From: Acetobacteraceae bacterium
Lineage (GTDB): Bacteria > Pseudomonadota > Alphaproteobacteria > Acetobacterales > Acetobacteraceae
Direction of reading: 5' to 3'
Assembly: GCA_947371015.1 (NCBI GenBank)
Contig: CANBNK010000005.1
Coordinates: 1-64,000 of the forward strand
Length of the DNA: 64,000 nucleotides
Shown: positions 46,289 through 54,584 of the stretch, one piece after another
Numbering within the stretch: the stretch's first letter is position 1
Layout of the letters: each line of letters opens with the position of its first letter
Notes under the pieces: model-generated
What the model was told of the DNA's origin: nothing
What the model saw: only the letters and a program-made list of their open reading frames with translations
Database searches by the model: none
Position numbers and translations under genes: made by a program

Positions 46289-47694
46289 GCGACCTCGCCG
46301 AACTCTCGATGACCGAGGCCGCCGATGCCTTCGCCCGTGGCGAGGTCAAGGCCGAAGCGCTGGCGCGGGCCTGCCTGGCGCGGATCGACGCGCACAATGC
46401 CAAGCTGAACGTCACCGTCCGGCTGGACCGTGAAGCGGCGCTGGATGCCGCTTCCGCGGCCGACCATGCGCGCGCCATCGGCATTAACGCCGGAAAGCTG
46501 GGCGGCGTGCCGATGATGCACAAGGACATGTACTACCGTAAGGGCAAGGTCAGCACCTGCGGCAGCAAGATCCGCAAGAACTTCGTGGCCGACAAGACCG
46601 CGACCGTGCTGCTGAAGCTGGACGCCGCCGGCGCCATCGACATGGGCACGTTGAACATGGCGGAGTTCGCGCAGAACCCCACCGGGCATAACGCGCATTA
46701 CGGCCACTGCCACAACCCCTGGAACCTGGACTACTGCACCGGCGGCTCCTCCTCCGGCTCAGGCTCGGGCGTTGCCGGCCGGCTGTTCTACGCGGCGTTG
46801 GGCAGTGATACCGGCGGCTCCATCCGGCTGCCGGCCAGCATCTGCGGCGTCACCGGGCTGAAGGCGACGCAGACCCGCGTTTCCCGCCACGGCGTCATGC
46901 CGCTCTCCTTCAGCGCCGACAATGTCGGCCCGCTGGTCCGCACCGCGAAGGATGCCGCGCGCTTCCTCGCCATCACCGCTGGCCACGACCCCCACGACGC
47001 CACCAGCGCGCCGGAGCCGGTGCCGGACTACGAGGCCGCCTTGACCGGCGACATCCGTGGCATGCGGATTGCGGTGTGCAGCACCTACTTCCTGGACGGC
47101 GCCGATGCGCCGGTGCTGGCCGCGTTCGAGGCCGCGCTGCAGGTGCTGAAGGACCGCGGCGCCACGGTGGACTACGTCGCCGCGCCCAGCATGCCCGCCA
47201 TTGCGACCTATGTGTCCGTGCTCAGCCGGGTGGAGGGCGCCGCGATCCATGCCAACTGGATGCGCGACGTACCGCAGGACTATGCCATCCACCTGAATGC
47301 CCGGCTGTTCGGCGGCTACGCCATGCCGGGGCATTACTATGTGGAGGCATTGGCGCGCCGTGGGCCGCTGTTGAAGCAGTTCGTCGCGGAAACGCTGACC
47401 GGCTACGACCTGGTGGCGACACCGACGGTGAAGACCCGCGTGCCGACGCTGGCGGAAACCGATATCGACGAGAACCCGGCGAACTGGTCGCGCTTCATGG
47501 CGGTTTCCGCCAATACGCGGCCGTTCAACTACCTGGGGCTGCCGACCATCAGCATTCCCTGCGGCTTCGATGACCGCGGCCTGCCGGTCGGCCTGCAACT
47601 CGCCGGCCGGCCCTTTGCGGAAAGCACGGTGCTGAAGGCGTCGGACGCCTATCAGCGCGCGACCGACTGGCATCGCCGCTCGCCGCTGATGTAG
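46285..47694 (+). CDS. Amidase-signature family hydrolase (GatA/AtzE-like)
   Basis: 469 residues from GTG 46285, coupled to the small upstream gene. Triad K80 (VPMMHKDMYY), cis-Ser S155 (CTGGSSSGSG) and S179 (SDTGGSIRLPAS), exactly 24 residues apart. The C-terminal PTISIPCGFDDRGLPVGLQL is typical. With the small GatC-like protein it resembles heteromeric amidases such as AtzE/AtzG. It cleaves an amide bond in an unknown substrate. A strong hairpin follows its stop. Confidence 0.85.
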   Translation: MSDLAELSMTEAADAFARGEVKAEALARACLARIDAHNAKLNVTVRLDREAALDAASAADHARAIGINAGKLGGVPMMHKDMYYRKGKVSTCGSKIRKNFVADKTATVLLKLDAAGAIDMGTLNMAEFAQNPTGHNAHYGHCHNPWNLDYCTGGSSSGSGSGVAGRLFYAALGSDTGGSIRLPASICGVTGLKATQTRVSRHGVMPLSFSADNVGPLVRTAKDAARFLAITAGHDPHDATSAPEPVPDYEAALTGDIRGMRIAVCSTYFLDGADAPVLAAFEAALQVLKDRGATVDYVAAPSMPAIATYVSVLSRVEGAAIHANWMRDVPQDYAIHLNARLFGGYAMPGHYYVEALARRGPLLKQFVAETLTGYDLVATPTVKTRVPTLAETDIDENPANWSRFMAVSANTRPFNYLGLPTISIPCGFDDRGLPVGLQLAGRPFAESTVLKASDAYQRATDWHRRSPLM

Positions 47695-47701
47695 CCAGCA
47701 A

Positions 47702-47731
47702 GCGCGGCGCGGCGACCCCGCTGCGCCGCGC
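47702..47731. terminator. GC-rich hairpin between convergent genes
   Basis: The arms GCGCGGCGC (47702-47710) and GCGCCGCGC (47723-47731) pair perfectly, and four inner pairs extend the stem to 13 bp with one G-T pair. There is no T run on either side. It may end transcription of the amidase and the facing TPP-enzyme gene. Confidence 0.5.
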
Positions 47732-47732
47732 C

Positions 47733-47794
47733 TGCGCTACCCGCGCCCCTCTTCCATGCGCTATCCGCGCCCCGCTACCATGCGCTACCCGCGC
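47733..47794. repeat. 24-bp tandem repeat overlapping the 3' end of the TPP-enzyme gene
   Basis: Two 24-bp units start at 47733 and 47757 (TGCGCTACCCGCGC or TGCGCTATCCGCGC cores), with a 14-bp third copy at 47781-47794 that contains the gene's stop codon. The extra copies look like duplications of the gene's last bases. Confidence 0.75.
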
Positions 47795-49440
47795 AATGCC
47801 TTGATCTGCGCCGGGTAGCTGCCGGGGTCCACCAGCACATCCACCAGCGCCGGCCCGCCATGGGCCAGTGCCTGGTCCAGGGCGGCACGGTAGCCGGCGG
47901 CATCGCGTGCCCGCAGCCCCAGCCCGCCGCAGCCCTGCATGATCGCGGCGAAATCCACCTCAGGCCACCCCAGCGACCCGTGGGGCATGTCGCGCTGTTC
48001 CTTCTTGATGTCGATCAGGCTCAGCGTGGCGTCGTTGAACACCACCACGACCATGTTGACGCCCAGCGCGCAGGCGGTGGCCAACTCGCCCAGGCACATC
48101 AGCAGGCCGCCATCCCCGGTGAAGGCCACGGCGCCCCGCGCCGGGTCGTACAGCGCGGCCCCGATGGCGGCCGGCAGCGCATAGCCCATGCTGGCCAGGC
48201 CATTGCTGATCAGCAGGTCGCCGGGCAGTTCGGCCTGCCAGAAGCTGGTGCAGGGGAACATGTGCGCGCCGGCATCCACGCCGATGCGCGGGTGCCGCTC
48301 GGCGCGGCGGCAGGCGGCCTGCGCCAATTCCACCACCTCGGTCGGGGAAAGCCCGGCATTGCCACCGGCCCGGTTGCGCAGGCTGCCGGCCCAGGCGCCC
48401 CGGGCGGCGGCGATCTCGGTGGCCTCCCAGGCGCTCGGCGTGGCGCCGGCGGCCAGGGCGCCCAGCACCGGCACCAGCGGGCCGTACAGCGCCACTGCTG
48501 GGCTGTGGTAATGCACTGGCCGGGGCGCGGTGCCAATCTCCAGCACCGGCGCGGCGTAGCGCCAGGGCTGCGCGAAGAACTCCACGGGGTCGGCGCCCAC
48601 CAGCAGGATCAGGTCCGCCTGGCGCAGCAGCGCCGCCTCCGCATGGCTGGCGGTGAACACGCCGCCGAATAGCGGGTGCTGGTCCGGGATTGCGCCCTTG
48701 GCCTTGTAGGTCACCAGCGCCGGGCAGCCCAACGCTTCCGCCAGCGCGCGCACCGCGTCGGCCGCGGCGCCGCGCACCTCCAGCCCCGCGACCAGCACCG
48801 GCCGACGGGCGCTGGCCAGCAGTGCCCGCGCCGCCGTCAAATCAGGCAGGGCCGGGGCGCCGGCCGTCGCCACCACAGGCAGCCGTGCGGCGGGCGCCTT
48901 GGCCACCTTGCCGCTCAACTCCAGCAGCACCGGCCCGCGCGGCTCGGCCATGGCTGTAGCCAGCAGCATCGCGGTCATCGCGCCAGCGGCGGCTTCCGGC
49001 TCCAGCGCCTGGGCCACCGCCTTGACCACCGGTCGCAGCAGCGCCGCGTGGTCCACGTACTGGTGGTTGGCATAGGCGCGTTCGGTGGGGCCAAAGCCGT
49101 CGGCCAGCAGCAGCACCGGGTTGCGTTCCAGGCTGGCGATCGCCATGCCGTTCACCGCATTGGCTACGCCGGGCCCGCGGGTGACCACCACCGCGGTCGG
49201 CGCGCCGCTCACTTCGGCTTCGGCCGCGGCCATCACCACGGCGGCGGTCTCCTGCCGGGCCAGGATGAAGGCGATGCCCTCCGCCTTGAACGCTGCGATC
49301 AGGTCCAGGCTGCTGCCGCCACCGGGTACGCCATAGGCCCGGGTGACACCCGCCGCCTTCATCGCCCGCGCCACCGCGCCGGCCCCAGTCAGTTTCTGGG
49401 TCAGTCCCGGGGTCCGTCCCTCGGCCAATTCCTGCGTCAT
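47785..49440 (-). CDS. Acetolactate-synthase-like thiamine pyrophosphate enzyme
   Basis: 551 residues from ATG 49440. The activating glutamate is E64 in LARQETAAVVMAAAEA. The central domain includes RRPVLVAGLEVRG. The C-terminal TPP motif runs from GDGGLLMCLGELATA to NDATLSLID. IlvB, oxalyl-CoA decarboxylase and benzoylformate decarboxylase share this fold. No ilvN regulatory subunit is adjacent, so a catabolic carboligase or decarboxylase is more likely than branched-chain synthesis. Start choice: GGGGCGGAG sits immediately upstream. Confidence 0.85.
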   Translation of the reverse strand: MTQELAEGRTPGLTQKLTGAGAVARAMKAAGVTRAYGVPGGGSSLDLIAAFKAEGIAFILARQETAAVVMAAAEAEVSGAPTAVVVTRGPGVANAVNGMAIASLERNPVLLLADGFGPTERAYANHQYVDHAALLRPVVKAVAQALEPEAAAGAMTAMLLATAMAEPRGPVLLELSGKVAKAPAARLPVVATAGAPALPDLTAARALLASARRPVLVAGLEVRGAAADAVRALAEALGCPALVTYKAKGAIPDQHPLFGGVFTASHAEAALLRQADLILLVGADPVEFFAQPWRYAAPVLEIGTAPRPVHYHSPAVALYGPLVPVLGALAAGATPSAWEATEIAAARGAWAGSLRNRAGGNAGLSPTEVVELAQAACRRAERHPRIGVDAGAHMFPCTSFWQAELPGDLLISNGLASMGYALPAAIGAALYDPARGAVAFTGDGGLLMCLGELATACALGVNMVVVVFNDATLSLIDIKKEQRDMPHGSLGWPEVDFAAIMQGCGGLGLRARDAAGYRAALDQALAHGGPALVDVLVDPGSYPAQIKALRG

Positions 49441-49700
49441 CTCCGCCCCATCAAACCTTGTCAGTCCGGCAGCATAGGCGGCGCCGGCGCGCCGTCCATG
49501 GGGTGCGGCGTGGGCAGGAATTGGCCGGCCGCCCATAAAATGAGCATCAGCGGTGCCGTTTGGTACCGAATCCGCCGCATCTCGGCTTGCCTTCCGGGCG
49601 GCTACCGTGATGCCCTACGAGCACGGCCGAACGCCTGACACGTGCCTGCTCACCGCCCCGTCACCGCTCCCCCAGGGGGCCAAGGGAAGACCGACCGACA

Positions 49701-51185
49701 GTGGCCATCACGCCTGCCGCCTATGACGAAATGAACGGCCTGGCCGGCCAGATCGCAGCCAGCCCCGCTTATGCGGAAATCCAGCGCTGGCTGGCCGCGA
49801 CCCCGCAGGAGGAACTGGCGCGCAAGCGCGGCGAGGCGGAGCACCTGTTCCGCCGCATCGGCATCACCTTCGCGGTATATGGCGAGGGCGGCGACCCCGA
49901 GCGGTTGATCCCCTTCGACATCATCCCCCGGATCATGGCGCAGGCCGAATGGCAGCGCCTGGCGACCGGGCTGACCCAGCGGGTCAAGGCGCTCAACGCC
50001 TTCCTGGCCGATGTCTATGGCAGCCAGGAGATCATCCGCGCCGGCAAGATCCCCAAGGCCCTGGTGCTGGAGAATGAGGCGCTGCGGCCGATCATGGCCG
50101 GCTTCAAGCCGCCCGGCGGTATCTACACCCACATCTCCGGCATCGACCTGGTCCGCACCGGGCCGGACAAGTTCTACGTGCTGGAGGATAACTGCCGCAC
50201 GCCCTCAGGCGTTTCCTACATGCTGGAAAACCGCGAGGCGATGCTGCGGCTGTTCCCGCGGCTGTGCCACCGCCACCGCATCGCGCCGGTCTCCCGCTAC
50301 CCCGAGGAGCTGCTGACCACGCTGAAGGAGGCCGCGCCGCCGAACTGCCCGGGCGAGCCGAACGTGGTGCTGCTGACCCCCGGCCCGTTCAACAGCGCCT
50401 ACTACGAACATTGCTTCCTGGCCGACGAGATGGGCATCGAGGTGGTCGAGGGCGGCGACCTGGTGGTGCAGGACAAGCGCGTCTTCATGCGCACCACCGC
50501 CGGACCGAAGCGGGTGGACGTGATCTATCGCCGCATCGATGACGAGTTCCTCGACCCCACGGTGTTCCGCGAGGATAGCCTGGTCGGCGTGCCCGGCCTG
50601 ATGGGGGCCTACCTGGCCGGCAATGTCGCGCTGGCGAATGCGCCGGGCGGCGGCATCGCCGATGACAAGGCGATCTACCCCTATGTGCCGGACATGGTGC
50701 GGTTCTACCTGGGGGAAGAGCCGCTGATCGCCAACGTGCCGACCTACCTCTGCGAGCGCGACGACGACCGCAAGTATGTGCTGGAGCACCTGGATGAGCT
50801 GGTGGTGAAGCTGTGCAAGGGCAGCGGCGGCTACGGCATGCTGGTCGGCCCGCACGCCACCGCGGCGGAACGCGCCGACTTCGCCGCCCGCATCAGGGCC
50901 AGGCCAGCGGACTACATCGCCCAGCCGACGCTGGCGCTCTCCACCTGCCCGACGCTGGTGGATAGGGGCGTGGCGCCGCGGCATGTGGACCTTCGCCCAT
51001 TCGTGCTCTCGGGCAAGGAAGTCCGCATCGTGCCGGGCGGGCTGACCCGCGTGGCGCTGCGTGACGGCAGCCTGGTGGTCAACAGCAGCCAGGGCGGTGG
51101 CACCAAGGATACCTGGGTGCTGGAAGGCGAGGGACCGCTGGAAGCCATGCCGGAAACCCAGACCCAGTCGCAGGAGCAGCGCTGA
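49701..51185 (+). CDS. Circularly permuted type 2 ATP-grasp protein
   Basis: 494 residues from GTG 49701 (GGGAAGA 12 nt upstream). Characteristic text: FAVYGEGGDPERLIPFDIIP, FLADVYGSQEIIRAGKIP, YVLEDNCRTPSGVSYMLENR, VVKLCKGSGGYGMLVGPHA and RHVDLRPFVLSGK. These proteins have a permuted ATP-grasp fold and are predicted carboxylate-amine ligases; the reaction is not established. They usually neighbour an alpha-E protein, as here, and often a transglutaminase, which is absent. The 260-bp region upstream shows no recognised element. Confidence 0.9.
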   Translation: MAITPAAYDEMNGLAGQIAASPAYAEIQRWLAATPQEELARKRGEAEHLFRRIGITFAVYGEGGDPERLIPFDIIPRIMAQAEWQRLATGLTQRVKALNAFLADVYGSQEIIRAGKIPKALVLENEALRPIMAGFKPPGGIYTHISGIDLVRTGPDKFYVLEDNCRTPSGVSYMLENREAMLRLFPRLCHRHRIAPVSRYPEELLTTLKEAAPPNCPGEPNVVLLTPGPFNSAYYEHCFLADEMGIEVVEGGDLVVQDKRVFMRTTAGPKRVDVIYRRIDDEFLDPTVFREDSLVGVPGLMGAYLAGNVALANAPGGGIADDKAIYPYVPDMVRFYLGEEPLIANVPTYLCERDDDRKYVLEHLDELVVKLCKGSGGYGMLVGPHATAAERADFAARIRARPADYIAQPTLALSTCPTLVDRGVAPRHVDLRPFVLSGKEVRIVPGGLTRVALRDGSLVVNSSQGGGTKDTWVLEGEGPLEAMPETQTQSQEQR

Positions 51186-52123
51186 TGCTGAGCCGCACCG
51201 CCGACTGCCTGTTCTGGCTCGCGCGCTACATGGAGCGCGCGGGCAACATCGCCCGCGGCCTGGAGGTCGCCTCCCGCATGGCCAGCGTCGCCGGCGACGA
51301 AGCCGGCGAGGAAGAGGTCTGGCGCAGCCTGCTGGTCGCCGCCGGCTGCGACGAGGGCTTCTTCGAAAAGCAGGACCGCGCCACTCAGGACAAGGTGGTC
51401 CACTGGCTGGTCTTCGACCAGGAAAACAACTCGGCCATCGCCTCCTGCCTGGCCGCCGCGCGCAGCAACGCCCGCAGCGTCCGCACCGCGCTGACCGTGG
51501 CCATGTGGTCCAGCCTGAACGACACCTGGAACGAGCTGAGGGCCAAATCGGTCGAGGCGATTGAGGGCGAGAAGCTGCCCGGCTTCCTGGAATGGATCCG
51601 TGAGCGGGTGCTGCTGTTCAACGGCGCGGCGCACGACACCATGCTGCGCGACGAAGCCTGGCGCTTCGTCCACCTCGGCACCATGCTGGAACGCGCCGAC
51701 TGCACCGCCCGCCTGCTGGACGTGCGGCATGAGATACTGGCGCCGGAAACCGATGGCGCCGTGGCCCATGCCCAGTGGCAGGCGCTGCTGCGCTCCGTTT
51801 CCGCCGGTCGGGCCTATCAGTGGGTGTATCGCGACCGGCTGCAGCCGCGGAAGATCGCGGAGCTGCTGATCCTGCGGCCAGAATTGCCGCGCAGCCTGAT
51901 GGCCTGCCATTCGGAGGTGGCCAAGACGCTGGAGGCCATTGCCAAGGGGCAGGGCGGCCGCAGCGGCGAATGCCACCGCCTGGCCGGAGAGATGCAGGCC
52001 AAGCTGAATTTCGGCCGCATCGACAGCATCCTCTCCGGCGGCCTGCACGAGTTCCTGACCGAACTGATCGAACATACCGGCCGCCTGGGTACTGAGATCG
52101 AGGCCTTCTACATCCGAGCCTGA
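51185..52123 (+). CDS. Alpha-E domain protein (DUF403)
   Basis: 312 residues, nearly all helical. The start MLSRTADCLFWLARYMERAG is the alpha-E hallmark, and later blocks DEAWRFVHLGTMLERADCTAR and FLTELIEHTGRLGTEIEAFY are typical. The start overlaps the ATP-grasp stop as TGATG. The pair is conserved in many bacteria and is thought to form a peptide-ligation/modification module; the exact function is unknown. Confidence 0.9.
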   Translation: MLSRTADCLFWLARYMERAGNIARGLEVASRMASVAGDEAGEEEVWRSLLVAAGCDEGFFEKQDRATQDKVVHWLVFDQENNSAIASCLAAARSNARSVRTALTVAMWSSLNDTWNELRAKSVEAIEGEKLPGFLEWIRERVLLFNGAAHDTMLRDEAWRFVHLGTMLERADCTARLLDVRHEILAPETDGAVAHAQWQALLRSVSAGRAYQWVYRDRLQPRKIAELLILRPELPRSLMACHSEVAKTLEAIAKGQGGRSGECHRLAGEMQAKLNFGRIDSILSGGLHEFLTELIEHTGRLGTEIEAFYIRA

Positions 52124-52201
52124 CCCAAGGGGCCCGAGCCGGCCCTTCACTTCCGCCGCAAGCGGTGCATATTCCCGCCATAACAGGGCGGAGACGTGGG
52201 C

Positions 52202-53158
52202 ATGCTGCATCGCAGGGGTCTGATCGGCGCGCTCGCCTTGGCTCCCGCCATGGCGCGCGCCCAGGCTGGCTGGCCGGCGCGCCCGGTACGCATCATCGTG
52301 CCCTTTGGCCTCGGCGGCTCGGCTGATGTCGCCGCACGCTTCCTGGCGGAGCCCCTGTCCAACGCGCTCGGCCAACCGGTGATCGTGGAGAATCGCCCCG
52401 GCGCCGGTGCGGTCATCGGCACCGAAGCCGCGGCCAAGGCGACCGACGCGCACACCATTCTGCTGATGTCGAACACCCACACCGCCAACGAGACGCTGCT
52501 GCCCAGCCGCCCCTACGTTCTGCTGCGGGACCTGCGGCCGGTGGCGGCGGTCAACGTCGCCTACCACGTGCTGGCGGTGCATCCCTCGCTCGGCGTGAAG
52601 ACCGTGGCGGAGCTGATTGCCAAGGCCAAGGCCGCCCCCGGCGCCATCGACTTCGCCTCCTCCGGCCCCGGCACGCCCTACCACATCGCCGGCGAGGTTT
52701 TTGCCGGCATGGCGGGCATCCAGCTCAACCACATTCCCTTCCGCGGCTCGAACGAGGCGCGCACCGCGCTGATATCGGGCCAGGTGCCGATGATGTTCGA
52801 CGCCATCCCGACCATGCGCGAACAGATCACCGGCGGCCGCGTGCTGGGCCTGGCCACCACCGGCCCCACGCGCAATCCGCTGATGCCGGAACTGCCGACC
52901 GTGGCCGAGACGGTGCCGGGTTACGAAGCCAACATTTGGCTTGGCCTGATGGCGCCGACCTCCATGCCCGACGCCGCGGTGGAGCGCCTGCATGCCGAGG
53001 TCAACCGCATCCTGGCGCTGCTGGCCACCCAGCAGGCCCAGGCCCGTTCCGGCGCGCAGCCCATGCCGATGAGCATCGCCGAGTTCGGCCGCTACGTGGA
53101 ACAGGACATCACCCGCCAGCGCGAGTACATCCGCGTGGCCCGGATTTCCGCGCAGTGA
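52202..53158 (+). CDS. Bug/TctC-family periplasmic solute-binding protein
   Basis: 318 residues from ATG 52202 with GGCGGAGA 8 nt upstream (GTG 52196 possible). Leader MLHRRGLIGALALAPAMARA. Family blocks VRIIVPFGLGGSADVAARF, ENRPGAGAVIGTEAAAKA and FRGSNEARTALISGQVPMMF. It is clearly paralogous to the next gene. It begins a six-gene operon with overlapping ends. Confidence 0.9.
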   Translation: MLHRRGLIGALALAPAMARAQAGWPARPVRIIVPFGLGGSADVAARFLAEPLSNALGQPVIVENRPGAGAVIGTEAAAKATDAHTILLMSNTHTANETLLPSRPYVLLRDLRPVAAVNVAYHVLAVHPSLGVKTVAELIAKAKAAPGAIDFASSGPGTPYHIAGEVFAGMAGIQLNHIPFRGSNEARTALISGQVPMMFDAIPTMREQITGGRVLGLATTGPTRNPLMPELPTVAETVPGYEANIWLGLMAPTSMPDAAVERLHAEVNRILALLATQQAQARSGAQPMPMSIAEFGRYVEQDITRQREYIRVARISAQ

Positions 53159-54126
53159 GGGCGCCCGGGATCGCCCGCCGCCCGCTGCTGGCCGCGCTGC
53201 TCGCCGCGCCCGCCGTCCACGCGCAACAAGCCCCCTGGCCGTCGCGGCCCATCCGCATCGTGGTGCCCTTCGGCCTTGGTGGCGCGGCCGATGTCGCTTC
53301 ACGCTTCGTCGCCGAACCGCTGTCCCAGGCGCTCGGTGTGCCGGTCATCATCGACAACAAGCCCGGCGCCGGCGGCCGCATCGGCACCGACATGGTGGCC
53401 AAGGCGGCGCCGGATGGCTACACGCTGGTCGCGTTGGGCAACACCGCCGCCGCCAATGAAACCCTGCAACCGCAGCGTGGCTATGTGCTGCTGCGGGACC
53501 TGACCGGCGTGGCGCCGATCAACATCGCCAACAACGTGCTGGCGCTGCACCCCAGCGTGCCGGCGACGACGCTGCCGGAGTTCATCGCGCTGCTGAAGCG
53601 CGAGCCGGGCAAGTGGAACTACGCGCATTCCGGCCCCGGCACGCCCTACCACCTGGCCGGCGAGATGCTGAAGCACATGGCCGGCGTGGACATGGTCGCC
53701 GTCAGTTTCCGCGGCTCCAATGAGGCGCGGACGGCGCTGATCTCCGGCCAGGTGCCGATCATGTTCGACGGCATCCCCAGCATGGCGCCGCAGATCGCCG
53801 GCGGTCGGGTGCGTGGCCTGGCCACAACGGGCGCGCGGCGCGACAGCTTCCTGCCGGACCTGCCGACGGTGGCGGACACGGTGCCGGGCTTCGAATACCC
53901 GATCTGGATCGGGCTGATGATGCCGGCGGCGACGCCGCGCCCCATCGTGCAGCGGCTGCACGACGTGGTGACCGCGGCGATGGCGAGCGACGCCGGCCGC
54001 TCGGCGATGCGCCGCATGGGCGCCGAAAGCATGGTGATGACGTTGGCGGAATACGACACGCTGCTGGCCCGCGATGTCGAGACGCTGGGCAAGCTGGTAC
54101 GGGAAGCAGGGATCACGGCGGAATGA
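53155..54126 (+). CDS. Bug/TctC-family periplasmic solute-binding protein (tandem paralogue)
   Basis: 323 residues from GTG 53155, overlapping the preceding stop (GTGA). Leader MRAPGIARRPLLAALLAAPA then VHAQ. It shares long blocks with its neighbour: VPFGLGG-ADVASRF, SGPGTPYHLAGEM, FRGSNEARTALISGQVP and RGLATTGARRD. A local gene duplication is the simplest explanation. It overlaps the iron-sulfur subunit gene (ATGA). Confidence 0.9.
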   Translation: MRAPGIARRPLLAALLAAPAVHAQQAPWPSRPIRIVVPFGLGGAADVASRFVAEPLSQALGVPVIIDNKPGAGGRIGTDMVAKAAPDGYTLVALGNTAAANETLQPQRGYVLLRDLTGVAPINIANNVLALHPSVPATTLPEFIALLKREPGKWNYAHSGPGTPYHLAGEMLKHMAGVDMVAVSFRGSNEARTALISGQVPIMFDGIPSMAPQIAGGRVRGLATTGARRDSFLPDLPTVADTVPGFEYPIWIGLMMPAATPRPIVQRLHDVVTAAMASDAGRSAMRRMGAESMVMTLAEYDTLLARDVETLGKLVREAGITAE

Positions 54127-54584
54127 CGAACTTCCTTCTGAACGGCGCTGAGGTCAGCGTGGAGGTGCCGGACGGCACCAGCCTGCTCCACGCGCTGCGC
54201 GGCCCGCTCGGCCTCTCCGGCCCGCGCTTCGGCTGCGGCGATGAGAAATGCGGTTCCTGCATGGTGTTGGTGGATGGAGTGCCGAGCTTCGCCTGCACCC
54301 TGGGCACCGAGGCCGTTTCCGGCAAGCAGGTCACCACCTCGGAAGGCCTCGGCAGCATGGCCGCGCCGCACCCGTTGCAGGCGGCCTTCCTGGCGGAACA
54401 GGCGGGGCAATGCGGCTGGTGTATCTCCGGCATCCTGGTCAGCGCCAGCGCGCTGCTGGCGAAGCAGCCTGACCCCAGCGAGGACGAAATCCGCACCGCG
54501 CTGGACCCGCATCTCTGCCGCTGCGGCAGCCACAACCGGATCATCCGCGCGGTGCAGCGCGCGGCGCAGGGGATGCGGGCATGA
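54123..54584 (+). CDS. 2Fe-2S subunit of a molybdenum hydroxylase
   Basis: 153 residues. First plant-type cluster ligands C38, C43, C46 and C58 (FGCGDEKCGSCMVLVDG). Second cluster ligands C97, C100, C132 and C134 (QCGWCISG and LCRCGSHNRI). This is the small subunit of two-subunit hydroxylases such as isoquinoline 1-oxidoreductase (IorA) and related nicotinate/aldehyde dehydrogenases. It passes electrons from the Mo centre. It is flanked by overlaps on both sides. Confidence 0.92.
   Translation: MTNFLLNGAEVSVEVPDGTSLLHALRGPLGLSGPRFGCGDEKCGSCMVLVDGVPSFACTLGTEAVSGKQVTTSEGLGSMAAPHPLQAAFLAEQAGQCGWCISGILVSASALLAKQPDPSEDEIRTALDPHLCRCGSHNRIIRAVQRAAQGMRA

Noticed and set aside
47785-49440. ilvB of branched-chain amino acid synthesis
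   Set aside because: No ilvN or ilvC follows; the gene stands alone among catabolic genes.
50912-53302. Long minus-strand open frame opposite the ATP-grasp, alpha-E and Bug genes
   Set aside because: Its composition is that of a mirror frame, and three well-supported genes occupy the other strand.
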